Shown: positions 1 through 8,805, numbered from the stretch's first letter. The stretch is DNA of 64,000 bases from Flavobacteriales bacterium (GCA_020635395.1 JACJZV010000001.1:1364001-1428000); one strand, 5' to 3'. Notes: a model not told the origin generated them from the sequence alone. Program-made: numbers and translations.

Positions 1-696
1 TTCATACAAACCGTTGTTGGCAAATGCATAGTTGGTAAAATTAAAACCCGAATGGCATTTGCTGCAATTGGTTTTATCGCTGAAAAATAATTCCATTCCG
101 GCTTTTTGATTCTCGGTCAATTCATTTCTATCAAAATCGGAATTAGAAGAGAGTAAACCACGCTCAAAAGTGGCCAATGCCCGCACCAACACATAATAAT
201 CAAAAGGCCTGTTGTAGGCTTCAAAACCCATGTTGGCAATCAGTGTATCACGCTTCAGTCTTTCAACTATTTCCAGAATATTAAAATCAAATTCGTTGTG
301 TTCTTGTATTGGCACCAAAACCTGAGTTTCAAGGCTGGCCACACCTCCTTCTCGAGTGAAATATGGATGAAGGGCAACATTGCCCAAACTTGGGGTATTT
401 CTTGTGCCGAGCCTATTAAACGCCCCTTTGCTAAAAGCAACATTATCGGCAAAGGCCAATTCTGGTTTATGACAACCTGCACAGCTGATGCTGCTGTCGT
501 TAGAAAAAGCAACATTGTAAAACAACATTTTACCTAATTGCCATCTGATGTCCGAATATTCGTTATCCGCAGGATAAATTACACTCGGTATTTTAGATTG
601 AAATTTGTTTTTAGAAGAGTCAATTTCTGGATCTTGGCCACAACCAGAAGCCACAAAAAAGATACAGGAAAATAGAAGTAATTCTTTGGTAATCAA
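1..696 (-). CDS. Di-haem cytochrome c peroxidase-like lipoprotein (MbnH/CcpA family), partial
   Basis: The reading frame runs off the window start; 232 codons are visible. It opens with a lipoprotein signal (hydrophobic stretch, then ASGC at about residues 16-19). Two haem-binding CXXCH motifs follow, CAGCH at about 72-76 and CSKCH at about 211-215, as in bacterial di-haem peroxidases. No ATG fits: a TAG stop lies just upstream in frame, so the start is probably TTG at 694-696, one base after the stop of the MbnP-like gene. This suggests translational coupling. In known pairs the MbnH-type peroxidase oxidises a tryptophan of its partner MbnP. The family call is firm; the MbnH subgroup is inferred from the neighbour. 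Confidence 0.85.
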   Translation of the reverse strand, partial: MITKELLLFSCIFFVASGCGQDPEIDSSKNKFQSKIPSVIYPADNEYSDIRWQLGKMLFYNVAFSNDSSISCAGCHKPELAFADNVAFSKGAFNRLGTRNTPSLGNVALHPYFTREGGVASLETQVLVPIQEHNEFDFNILEIVERLKRDTLIANMGFEAYNRPFDYYVLVRALATFERGLLSSNSDFDRNELTENQKAGMELFFSDKTNCSKCHSGFNFTNYAFANNGLYE

Positions 697-697
697 T

Positions 698-1663
698 TTA
701 TTGAACTATCAATTTATCTCGCACTACCAAGCCGGTGTTGTATCTAATTTGTACAAAATAAATTCCGGGAAGTTGACCACTTATTCCGATAGATTTTTTG
801 TCTGAAATAATCACATCCAAGACCCGTTTTCCGGTAATGTCGAATAATTCAAGCAAACCGCTTTCTCCAGTCAAGTTTTGTATCTCAAAACTTCCATCAG
901 CAGATGGATTGGGAAATACATTTATAACATTTTGGCTGATAGTATTTATTCCGGCAAGCGTGTTTTTTTGACCATCAGGAGATGAAAACACTTCTGTTCT
1001 GAAATTTCTTAATAGAGATAATCCTTCATTGTCTTCTCCATGATAAATTAACCCCGACGCAATGCTCACATTTTCAATAGCTTTGGTGTAGTCCGCATGA
1101 ACGGTAATTACCAAATCGTCTCCATTTTTTTGCCCTTGATGTGGAATGGAAACCGCAAAATAGTTTTTATTTCCGAGGGCATGAATTTCAAAAGTAGTGG
1201 CAAGCGATGAGCCAGTTTTGCCCTCCATAGCCACAAATCGATAGCCGCTGCTCCAGCCCCAATGCATTGATGGAGATTTGGGCGACAAGGCATGAGAGGC
1301 AGGCCATTGCGTTGGATCGGCATTGTTTACCATGGGGTCAACTCCAATAGAAAAATTGACCGCTTCAAGGGTGGTAATGTTTAAATTTCCTAAAAAAGTC
1401 GTATCGTCTGCACCTGCATTTACCAAAATGTATATTTCCGAAAGATTTGTTTTTTTGCCACCATCATGGGTCAAACTTATTCCCGATACATAATATTCCA
1501 TTCTGCCTACATTAAATTCTTCTGACAGGTTATTGGAAGTTGTTTGGCCAAACTGAAATGCCTCCGAACCAAGCAAATGCTTAAAGTTTAGCTTTACCGG
1601 AGTTTGAGCGTTGAGAGAAACAACATAAAATGTAAAAACAATAAAAGAGAAAAATTTTTTCAT
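698..1663 (-). CDS. MbnP-like copper-binding protein with T9SS sorting domain
   Basis: A 321-residue secreted protein. It has a signal peptide (MKKFF start, cleavage near LNAQ), an MbnP-type domain with the characteristic stretch around DPTQWP and SPSMHWGWSSGYRF, and a C-terminal type A T9SS sorting domain beginning at VFPNPSADG. MbnP proteins bind copper after an MbnH peroxidase converts a tryptophan to kynurenine; the tryptophans in the HWGW region are candidates. The ATG at 1663 is preferred over a TTG nine bases upstream because it starts the signal peptide. It lies immediately upstream of the di-haem peroxidase and probably forms one operon with it. The domain call rests on motif memory, not alignment. 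Confidence 0.8.
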   Translation of the reverse strand: MKKFFSFIVFTFYVVSLNAQTPVKLNFKHLLGSEAFQFGQTTSNNLSEEFNVGRMEYYVSGISLTHDGGKKTNLSEIYILVNAGADDTTFLGNLNITTLEAVNFSIGVDPMVNNADPTQWPASHALSPKSPSMHWGWSSGYRFVAMEGKTGSSLATTFEIHALGNKNYFAVSIPHQGQKNGDDLVITVHADYTKAIENVSIASGLIYHGEDNEGLSLLRNFRTEVFSSPDGQKNTLAGINTISQNVINVFPNPSADGSFEIQNLTGESGLLELFDITGKRVLDVIISDKKSIGISGQLPGIYFVQIRYNTGLVVRDKLIVQ

Positions 1664-1802
1664 ATTGAACAAATATTAACTGTAAAACCTAAGACATTGA
1701 AAGGACTAACCAATGCACTATGTGCAATTATATAAATTTTTGGTTAAAATTTCTTAGAGTGGTGCAAAAAAACGAATGGAAAAGAAATTTCTGAGAAATA
1801 AA

Positions 1803-1832
1803 TTGACATATTAATAGATGTTAATATATTTG
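1803..1832 (+). promoter_or_regulatory. Promoter with embedded inverted-repeat operator for the ArsR gene
   Basis: TTGACA at 1803-1808 and TATATTTG at 1825-1832 match the Bacteroidota -33 (TTG) and -7 (TAnnTTTG) elements with 19 bases between them. A perfect inverted repeat ATATTAA-N6-TTAATAT (1808-1827) fills the spacer, the place expected for a repressor operator. The likely transcription start is within a few bases of the ATG at 1838, so the mRNA may be nearly leaderless. A related site precedes the CstB-like gene at 4341-4364. Confidence 0.65.
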
Positions 1833-1837
1833 TGCGG

Positions 1838-2152
1838 ATGAACACGCTCTTGTACAATTCTACCTATACCCGAAAAATGCTTCGCATGGCCGAAATATTG
1901 CGAACTATGGCTCACCCTGTTAGGTTGGATATTCTAAAACTTTTAAAAGAAAATGACCAAATGAACGTGTCTGCCATTCAAGAAAGGTTGGATTGCGGCT
2001 GTGAGCAATCCATGCTATCTCACCATCTAAATAAAATGAAGGACAAAGGCATTGTGACATCCGTTAAAGACGGAAAATTTATCTATTATACCATTGAAGA
2101 TGAATTGATAAAAGACCTCCTAAATTGTATCGATAAGGAAACTTCTGAATAA
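1838..2152 (+). CDS. ArsR/SmtB-family repressor, probable persulfide sensor
   Basis: A winged-helix regulator of 104 residues from ATG 1838; a GTG two codons upstream would lie inside the promoter. The recognition helix lies around SMLSHHLNKM and the wing around KDGKFIYYTIED. Cysteines sit next to the recognition region (CGC) and near the C-terminus (LLNC). This spacing resembles the dithiol pair of persulfide-sensing SqrR/BigR, not the metal site of classical ArsR. It heads a cluster of sulfide-oxidation genes, which supports that role. Autoregulation is inferred from the inverted repeat in its own promoter. Sensing chemistry is inference. Confidence 0.8.
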   Translation: MNTLLYNSTYTRKMLRMAEILRTMAHPVRLDILKLLKENDQMNVSAIQERLDCGCEQSMLSHHLNKMKDKGIVTSVKDGKFIYYTIEDELIKDLLNCIDKETSE

Positions 2153-2186
2153 AAAATTTTAATTGAATATATAGATATATGTATAT

Positions 2187-2999
2187 ATGTTTACGTATGA
2201 ATTTATAGGGTATTTTGTTTCGGTGCTTATAGGCGTTAGCCTCGGTTTGATTGGCGGGGGAGGCTCCATTTTGGCTGTTCCAATGCTTACCTATTTGTTT
2301 ATGATTGAGGAAAAATCGGCCACGGCTTACTCCTTATTCATTGTTGGAAGCACCGCTTTGGTGGGTGGTTTGCAAAAACTATTAAAGGGCAAAGTACACT
2401 TGCCAACCATTGCATATTTTGGCATTCCGGCGGTGGTTGGCATTAGCCTGATGCGATTTTTTGTTGTTCCCAATATTCCAACACATTTATTTTCTATCGG
2501 AGATTTTGAGGTAACAAGAAGGCTACTCATGTTGGGGCTATTTGCCTTCTTAATGATTCCGGCAGCTATGTTCATGCTGAAAAAGGATAAAGCTGTTTCG
2601 GATGATTCCATTGCACTTAATACCACAAACCGTTTTTTAATGATTATTCAGGGATTGTTGGTTGGGGGCATTACCGGATTGGTGGGAGCGGGAGGAGGAT
2701 TTTTAATCATTCCGGCCATTATGGCGTTGGCAAAATTGGATATGAAAACGGCCGTTTCTACATCGCTTATAATCGTTATGCTCAATTCGTTTTCAGGGTT
2801 TTTTATTGGCGATGCCTTCCGACAATCAATCGATTGGAATTTTCTTTTTAAAATAACCGGATTGGCGTTGATAGGTATTTTCGTTGGAATGGGTCTTGGC
2901 AACTATATAGATGGGAAAAAATTAAAAAAGGGTTTTGGGTACTTTATCGTAGCCATGGCAGCCTTTATTTTTTATATGGAAATTTTCGTAAAACATTAG
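2187..2999 (+). CDS. TauE/SafE-family sulfite/sulfur-compound exporter
   Basis: A 270-residue inner-membrane protein with about eight hydrophobic segments. It has the two-fold repeat typical of TauE/SafE: a glycine-rich GLIGGGGSILAVP motif near residue 20 recurs as GLVGAGGGFLIIP near 165. The family exports sulfite, sulfoacetate or related anions. Placement between a sulfide-responsive repressor and sulfide:quinone oxidoreductase suggests export of sulfite or thiosulfate made by persulfide oxidation, as proposed for tauE in staphylococcal cst operons. It starts 34 bases after the ArsR gene; an AT-rich near-palindrome lies in that gap. Confidence 0.85.
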   Translation: MFTYEFIGYFVSVLIGVSLGLIGGGGSILAVPMLTYLFMIEEKSATAYSLFIVGSTALVGGLQKLLKGKVHLPTIAYFGIPAVVGISLMRFFVVPNIPTHLFSIGDFEVTRRLLMLGLFAFLMIPAAMFMLKKDKAVSDDSIALNTTNRFLMIIQGLLVGGITGLVGAGGGFLIIPAIMALAKLDMKTAVSTSLIIVMLNSFSGFFIGDAFRQSIDWNFLFKITGLALIGIFVGMGLGNYIDGKKLKKGFGYFIVAMAAFIFYMEIFVKH

Positions 3000-3015
3000 C
3001 AAAAACAGAAATAGT

Positions 3016-4278
3016 ATGAACTCAAAACATCAAATCGTAGTAATTGGAGCAGGAACAGGCGGATTAACCGTGGCTGCTGCCCTAAAAAAAGCAAATTCTG
3101 CCTTAGACGTGGTTATTATTGATCCTGCCGAAACCCATTGGTATCAACCTGCCTGGACTCTTGTGGGAGCCAATGCGTTTGACTTTAAGAAAACAGGTAG
3201 GCCCATGAAAGACCTTATTCCTAACGGGGTGAAATGGTATAAAAATAAAGTGGTTGACCTTTCGGGCGAAAACCAAACAGTGACGCTGGACAACGGTGAT
3301 GTATTGAGTTATGATGTTTTGGTGGCTTCGCCGGGCATACAAATAGATTTGAATGGAATAGAAGGCTTGGAAGAAGCCATTGATACCGATAGTGTTTGTT
3401 CAAACTATGTTGACCCGCAAAAAACATGGCGGGTTTTACAAGAGTTTAAAGGCGGAAATGCCGTTTTTACACAACCAACCACGCCTATTAAATGTGGTGG
3501 TGCACCTCAAAAAATTATGTATTTGGCTGATGATTACTTTAGAAAAAGTGGTAAACGAGACAAAGCCAAAATCATTTTCGCCACCCCGGGCAGCGTAATT
3601 TTTGGTGTACCCGATTTTGCAAAAACCTTGATGCAAGTAATTGCCAGAAAAGAAATTATCCTCAAAACGTTTTATGCTCCGGTAAAGATTGATTCAAAGG
3701 CTAAAGTAATTACCTTTAAATATACCCAACCCAATTTTAACGATTGCATTATAAACAAGAATGATTCAATAAATGAAGTGGTTTCAAATGCCGAAACAAC
3801 CATTGATATGCCGTATGACATGTTGCATTTAGCTCCGCCGCAATCTGCTCCCGATTTTATCAAAAAATCTGATTTGGCCAATGCCGGAGGTTGGATTGAT
3901 GTAAACCATCATACCATGCAGCACAACAAGTTTAAAAATGTGTTTGGATTGGGCGATGCTGCCGCATTGCCAACGGCCAAAACCGGTGCAGCTATTCGCA
4001 AACAAGCCCCGGTAGTGGTTGAAAACGTGTTAAACTTAATTTCCGGAAAAGACAGTTTAAATTCCGATTATAACGGTTATTCATCGTGTCCGCTGGTAAC
4101 AGGCTATGGCAAAATGGTTTTGGCCGAGTTTGGATATGACAATGTGCGAATGAGCGACCCTTTCCTTTCAAAATTTGTAGATACTACAAAAGAGAATTGG
4201 AGTATGTGGTTGCTTAAAAAATATGGTTTGCCCTATTTGTATTGGAATAAAATGATGAAAGGAAACACCAAATTCTAA
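3016..4278 (+). CDS. sqr: Sulfide:quinone oxidoreductase (type II-like)
   Basis: A 420-residue FAD enzyme of the inner membrane surface that oxidises sulfide to persulfide/polysulfide and passes electrons to quinone. An N-terminal dinucleotide-binding GAGTGG motif lies at about 11-16. Cysteines at C128, C160 (in TPIKCGGAPQK) and C358 (SSCPLVTGYG) match the pattern of SQR redox cysteines, and GLGDAAALPTAKTG is the second FAD motif. It lies 16 bases after the exporter and feeds persulfide to the dioxygenase encoded next. The main alternative is a generic NDH-2-like flavoprotein, but the cysteines and context favour SQR. Confidence 0.88.
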   Translation: MNSKHQIVVIGAGTGGLTVAAALKKANSALDVVIIDPAETHWYQPAWTLVGANAFDFKKTGRPMKDLIPNGVKWYKNKVVDLSGENQTVTLDNGDVLSYDVLVASPGIQIDLNGIEGLEEAIDTDSVCSNYVDPQKTWRVLQEFKGGNAVFTQPTTPIKCGGAPQKIMYLADDYFRKSGKRDKAKIIFATPGSVIFGVPDFAKTLMQVIARKEIILKTFYAPVKIDSKAKVITFKYTQPNFNDCIINKNDSINEVVSNAETTIDMPYDMLHLAPPQSAPDFIKKSDLANAGGWIDVNHHTMQHNKFKNVFGLGDAAALPTAKTGAAIRKQAPVVVENVLNLISGKDSLNSDYNGYSSCPLVTGYGKMVLAEFGYDNVRMSDPFLSKFVDTTKENWSMWLLKKYGLPYLYWNKMMKGNTKF

Positions 4279-4340
4279 TACCCTTTAAAGGATTGTCAAA
4301 ATTTATTAAACAATAAAAAATTGATATAAACGACAGTTAA

Positions 4341-4367
4341 ATATATTAACATTCGTTCATATATTTG
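4341..4367 (+). promoter_or_regulatory. Second ArsR-type operator with overlapping -7 element
   Basis: The segment ATATATTAACAT (4341-4352), followed by a mirrored ATATAT end at 4359-4364, shares its left half exactly with the complement of the operator at 1808-1829. TATATTTG at 4360-4367 fits the TAnnTTTG -7 element. No clear -33 TTG is at the right distance. It suggests that the CstB-like gene has its own promoter under the same repressor. Inference from sequence only. Confidence 0.5.
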
Positions 4368-4393
4368 TGTCGGATTTTAAGCAATAAAATATT

Positions 4394-5815
4394 ATGAATA
4401 TAGAACAGATTTATACAGGATGTTTGGCACAAGGTGCTTATTACATAAGCTCGAATGGGGAAGCAGTGATTATTGACCCGCTTCGCGAAGTGCAGCCGTA
4501 TATAAAAAGAGCAGAAGCCGATGGTGTAAAAATCAAATATATTTTCGAAACGCATTTTCATGCCGATTTTGTTTCGGGTCATAAAGATTTGGCCGAAAAA
4601 ACAGGGGCTACCATCGTTTATGGTCCTACCGGAATGAAAGTGGGTTTTGACGCACACATTGGGTCGGATGGTGAACTATTTAAAGTAGGCGATGTTAGTT
4701 TTGAACTACTCCACACTCCAGGACATACTATGGAAAGTTCAACTTTTTTGTTGCGGGATGAAAACGGAAAAGAGGTAGCTATTTTCACAGGCGATACCCT
4801 GTTTATTGGCGATGTTGGCCGCCCGGATTTAGCTCAAAAAGTAATTGCCGATTTAACTCAGGATAAATTGGCGAGACATTTATTCAATTCGCTTCGCAAC
4901 AAAATTATGCCTTTGCCAAACGATGTAATCGTTTATCCGGCACATGGTGCGGGCTCTGCCTGCGGCAAAAATTTGAGCAAAGAAACATCGGATACTTTGG
5001 GCAATCAAAAAGCAACAAATTATGCGTTGCGAGCCGATATGACAGAGGATGAATTTGTAGCCGAAGTGTTGGACGGATTAATGCCTCCTCCCGGATATTT
5101 TCCAAAAAATGTGATGATGAACATCAACGGATACGAAAGCATTGATTCGGTATTAAAAAAGGGAACAACCGCCTATAGTGTAGATGAATTTGAAGATGTG
5201 GTAAACGAAACTGGAGCGTTGATTTTAGATACCCGTTCGGCACAGGTTTTTAAAGATGGTTTTGTGCCAAATTCCATTTTTATTGGTATCGACGGTGGTT
5301 TTGCTCCGTGGGTAGGCACATTAATAGAAGATATAGAGCAACCCATTTTATTGGTAGCCGAGGCGGGCAGAGAAGAAGAAATCGTTACCCGACTATCAAG
5401 AGTGGGCTACGACAATTGCTTGGGCTATTTAAAAGGTGGATTTGAGGCTTGGAAAGCTGCCGGCAAAGAAGTGGATACCATCGAAAGCATTTCGGCAGAA
5501 GAAGCCTACGACAGATACAATGCTGAGCATTTGGCAATTGTAGATGTGCGAAAAGCCTCAGAAAACTATTCAGAGCGTATTGCTGATGCCATCAATGCAC
5601 CGCTCGATTATGTAAATGATTCGATGAGTAAATTGGATAAAACAAAGCCCTATTTGGTGCATTGTGCAGGAGGTTATCGCTCCATGATTTTCAACTCTAT
5701 ATTAAGAGCTCGAGGCTTCGAGAATCTTATTGATATTAAAGGTGGCTTTAAAGCCATTAAAGATAGTCACAAATTTAAACTTACCGACTACGTTTGTCCT
5801 TCAACCATGTTGTAG
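4394..5815 (+). CDS. CstB-like persulfide dioxygenase-rhodanese fusion
   Basis: A 473-residue protein with three domains. The N-terminal metallo-beta-lactamase domain (about 1-240) has HFHAD at about 57-61 and later histidine and aspartate ligands typical of ETHE1-type iron persulfide dioxygenases. The central rhodanese-like domain (about 260-350) has VAEAGREEE where the catalytic cysteine loop should be, so it is a pseudo-rhodanese. The C-terminal rhodanese (about 365-470) keeps the active loop HCAGGYRS. This is the order described for staphylococcal CstB, which turns persulfides into thiosulfate. It lies 115 bases after sqr, behind its own operator-like site. Confidence 0.88.
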   Translation: MNIEQIYTGCLAQGAYYISSNGEAVIIDPLREVQPYIKRAEADGVKIKYIFETHFHADFVSGHKDLAEKTGATIVYGPTGMKVGFDAHIGSDGELFKVGDVSFELLHTPGHTMESSTFLLRDENGKEVAIFTGDTLFIGDVGRPDLAQKVIADLTQDKLARHLFNSLRNKIMPLPNDVIVYPAHGAGSACGKNLSKETSDTLGNQKATNYALRADMTEDEFVAEVLDGLMPPPGYFPKNVMMNINGYESIDSVLKKGTTAYSVDEFEDVVNETGALILDTRSAQVFKDGFVPNSIFIGIDGGFAPWVGTLIEDIEQPILLVAEAGREEEIVTRLSRVGYDNCLGYLKGGFEAWKAAGKEVDTIESISAEEAYDRYNAEHLAIVDVRKASENYSERIADAINAPLDYVNDSMSKLDKTKPYLVHCAGGYRSMIFNSILRARGFENLIDIKGGFKAIKDSHKFKLTDYVCPSTML

Positions 5816-5847
5816 GATTTTCGTTTCGGTTTCACAAGCATATTCTA

Positions 5848-5882
5848 AGAGCGATTCGCCAAAGGCGAATCGCTCTTTTTTT
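5848..5882 (+). terminator. Rho-independent terminator after the sulfide operon
   Basis: A perfect 13-bp stem (AGAGCGATTCGCC, loop AAA, then its complement) is followed directly by a run of T residues. It lies 33 bases past the CstB-like stop codon and closes the sulfide gene set. Confidence 0.92.
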
Positions 5883-5957
5883 GCCAAAAAATTCCCTAAA
5901 ACTAAATGGTTTCATACCGCTTTTATGTATAATTGTCCAATACTTAAAAACACCATT

Positions 5958-8369
5958 ATGAAACTTCATAAACTGATTTTATCAATTTCTTTTGCCCTAT
6001 TTTCATTCATGGCCACAGGCCAAACTACCCTAATGGGTGGCGACATGAGCGGAACACTAACAAAAGCGGGTAGCCCCTACAAAATTAAGGGAGACATACG
6101 CATACCGAAAGACTCCATGCTGACTTTAGAAGCAGGTGTTACGTTAGATTTTGATTCTGCCAAGCTGATTCGGGTGGACGGTTGCCTTCGCTCGTTAGGC
6201 ACTGCACAAAACCCGAATGTGTTTACGTGTTCTGATTCGCTGATAGGTTGGTTGGGAATGTTCTTTTTGGATAATAGCGAGCAGGATACTAGTATTTTTG
6301 AGCATACCCTATTTGAATACACGGGTACACCTCGTTCTCCTTCACAAAGCGTTTATTTTGGTACAAAACAACATAGTAATGGAGAATTTTTTAGACCCTT
6401 TTTGATAACTTCTTGGGATGGAGCCTATCAGAAATATGAGAACTGTGTTTTTCGAAGACTTTGGTATCTTTTGGACATTATTAATGGGTCAGTAGAGTGG
6501 AATAAATGTCAGTTTAAGGAAAACAAAATGGCCTTTGGTCTTTATTCCAACGGAGCCTTCGGTAGTATTTACAAGAGTTTTTATAAGTTTAGTAATTGCA
6601 AATTCAATGACAATAATACTCAAGGATTATTAGCGGGAGGAAATAAATCATACGGTAATTTAGGTGGTTTTGTTGATTGTGAAATTTTTAACAACGGATG
6701 GTTGGAGATAGAAATGGACAACACTTCTATGCCCATCAAAAACTGTACATGGAAAAACAACGGCTGCTATCCCTTGCGGTTGGCCGGAGGAAATGAGTCG
6801 TTGATAGAAAACTGCGTTTTTGATGGCACCTTTGGTTCTTGCCCGAACGCTGGTGATATATGGGTGCATGGCGATGCCAGTAAATCCGTAATCAAAAATT
6901 GTGTTTTTAAGAATAAAAGCTCACTTATTACTTCAATTACAAGCACTTCTGGGTCACCGTTAATTCTTAACTGTACCTTCGAAAATAACTATAACGCCTT
7001 ATTCTTCAATTCGGGATCTTCAAACAACAGAGTGGTTAATTGTTCTTTTATTAATCATGAAGGTGCGATAAATGCTATTGCGGATGTAGTTATTCTCAAT
7101 TGTAACTTTTCCAATAATAAAAATCGTATTAAAGATCCTTTTAATGAGAAAACAAATGATTCACTCTCAGGAGCATTGGTGTCATCAGGTGGAAAAATTA
7201 CCTGCTACAACTCCATCTTTTCAGGAAATACGAATTTTTTTGGTAAGAATCTTAATTTCTCTATTTGGGGAAATGAGTTAAATCATAAATTCTACAATTG
7301 CCTTTTTGAGGGTGGACGACAAAGCGTTAATCGAACCAAATACAAATCATACAATTTCGCAGGTCTTATTCAAGATTGTGACACCGTAACCTACCCAAAC
7401 TTTATCGACACGGCCAACGACAATTACCATTTGGTTAACAATTGCAGTGGTCTTCCTGTTGGGTTCAACAAAGGCTATACAGGCAAAATAGCCATGAGCT
7501 ATGCCGGAAACAGTCAGGCAGATATTTTAGCATTCATAGGTCAAGATCTTGATGGTAACAACCGTATCTATGACGACACGGTGGATATTGGCCCTTATGA
7601 AATTAATGCTTTGGCCAGCCGTATAGACATCATCAACGACTTAACCGACAAAAATGCCTGCAATAATTCGGCGGTTACCTTCAAAGCAAAAGCCGCCAGT
7701 ATTGGCACACTTTGGGAGTGGCAAAAAAGTACCAACGGTACCAATTGGAGTTTTGCCGGAAACAAGGCCGACTCGCTATTGCTCAACAATGTTCAACTAA
7801 GCGATAGTGGAACACAATACCGTATAAAATGGCTCAACGCCTGCAATGTCGAAAAAATATCATCAACAGGTGTGTTGCTTGTGCATAGCCCCGTGGAGGT
7901 AAACCTGCCCGAGGTGGATACGATAATACAACACAACACCAAACAGTTAGATGCCGGAGCCGGCTTTGCAACCTACCAATGGAGCACGGGAGCAACAACC
8001 CAAAAAATAACCGTAGTTGCCGACCAGTTAGGAATAGGAAACCACAGCTTTTGGGTAAATACCACCGATGCCAATGGCTGCCAAAGCACCGACAGCATGG
8101 TGGTAACCGTTACCAAAAACGTGGGCATCATCAACCTACACGAAGAAATAGAGGTGTACCCAAACCCAGTTACCGACCAATTAAACGTAAACTTTAATGG
8201 CACGGGCGTTTACACCATTACCGATTTGCGGGGTGTAGTTGTGCAGACAGGCAACATGGACAAAAAACAGAATACGTTAGACGTGTCGGCACTACCCGAC
8301 AACCTTTACATATTAAAAATAATGACAGAGGAAAACATATATGTAGCGAGATTTTATAAGGTGGAATAG
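5958..8369 (+). CDS. Secreted right-handed beta-helix protein with T9SS sorting domain
   Basis: An 803-residue exported protein. The ATG at 5958 opens a signal peptide (MKLHKLILSISFALF, cleavage near ATGQ); an open frame extends upstream without support. Residues about 80-540 contain many short NC.F-type turns typical of right-handed parallel beta-helices. A receptor-like Ig/PKD-type region follows, then a type A T9SS sorting domain starting at VYPNPVTDQ. It is expected on the cell surface or released. No catalytic residues could be recognised, so binding or degradation of polysaccharide is only possible. It follows the terminator at 5848-5882, so it is a separate unit. Confidence 0.8.
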   Translation: MKLHKLILSISFALFSFMATGQTTLMGGDMSGTLTKAGSPYKIKGDIRIPKDSMLTLEAGVTLDFDSAKLIRVDGCLRSLGTAQNPNVFTCSDSLIGWLGMFFLDNSEQDTSIFEHTLFEYTGTPRSPSQSVYFGTKQHSNGEFFRPFLITSWDGAYQKYENCVFRRLWYLLDIINGSVEWNKCQFKENKMAFGLYSNGAFGSIYKSFYKFSNCKFNDNNTQGLLAGGNKSYGNLGGFVDCEIFNNGWLEIEMDNTSMPIKNCTWKNNGCYPLRLAGGNESLIENCVFDGTFGSCPNAGDIWVHGDASKSVIKNCVFKNKSSLITSITSTSGSPLILNCTFENNYNALFFNSGSSNNRVVNCSFINHEGAINAIADVVILNCNFSNNKNRIKDPFNEKTNDSLSGALVSSGGKITCYNSIFSGNTNFFGKNLNFSIWGNELNHKFYNCLFEGGRQSVNRTKYKSYNFAGLIQDCDTVTYPNFIDTANDNYHLVNNCSGLPVGFNKGYTGKIAMSYAGNSQADILAFIGQDLDGNNRIYDDTVDIGPYEINALASRIDIINDLTDKNACNNSAVTFKAKAASIGTLWEWQKSTNGTNWSFAGNKADSLLLNNVQLSDSGTQYRIKWLNACNVEKISSTGVLLVHSPVEVNLPEVDTIIQHNTKQLDAGAGFATYQWSTGATTQKITVVADQLGIGNHSFWVNTTDANGCQSTDSMVVTVTKNVGIINLHEEIEVYPNPVTDQLNVNFNGTGVYTITDLRGVVVQTGNMDKKQNTLDVSALPDNLYILKIMTEENIYVARFYKVE

Positions 8370-8805
8370 ATGATTAGTTGATTAGATGCTTTGTTGATTA
8401 GTTGATTAGCAATTTACCGTCACCCGATAGCTATCGGGTCAGAGGACGTAGTCCGAAGAATCTCAAAAATAAAAGAGATGCAGCGGCAAGCCTCTGTATG
8501 ACGTTGCTGACTTTGCGACCTCCGTGAAAAAACTCAGTTCGCTGCTGCGAATCGTGGTTAGAAAAAAATAACCACAAGGAACATGGAGAAAACCTTTGTG
8601 ACCTCTGTGATAGTCTCTGTGCCTCTGTGGTTAAAGAAGATGTAACCGAAGATGCACAGAGAAACAAGGATGCAGCGGCAAACCTCTGCATGACGTTGCA
8701 GACTTTGCGACCTCGTGAAAAAACTTTGTTCGCTGCGGCGAACCATTCTCCACGGCAAAAGACCTGACAGGTTTTTAAAACCTGTCAGGTCTGAATAAGA
8801 ACCAA
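8370..8805. repeat. Intergenic repeat cluster between convergent genes
   Basis: No credible gene. It contains: short tandem GTTGATTAG-like units after 8370; a perfect palindrome ACCCGATAGCTATCGGGT around 8424-8441; two imperfect direct copies of a roughly 76-bp unit at 8477-8553 and 8669-8744; and between them a tract rich in CTCTGTG-type words. The tract resembles dispersed noncoding repeats seen in many Bacteroidota genomes. Short frames here do not look like proteins. Confidence 0.75.
8760..8792. terminator. Perfect palindrome, likely bidirectional terminator or REP-like element
   Basis: Arms of 16 bp (AGACCTGACAGGTTTT and its complement) around a single central base. It lies between convergent genes ending at 8369 and 8806. 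The T/A tracts flanking the centre fit a bidirectional terminator. The same word is common as a dispersed palindrome in Bacteroidota, from memory. Confidence 0.6.

Noticed and set aside
2327..2902. Long minus-strand frames opposite the TauE gene
   Set aside because: They mirror a well-supported plus-strand gene with membrane-protein codon bias; no independent evidence.
8431..8758. Minus-strand frames of 66-86 codons in the intergenic repeat tract
   Set aside because: They span the repeat units and CTCTGTG tract, have repetitive composition, and overlap each other; no plausible protein.
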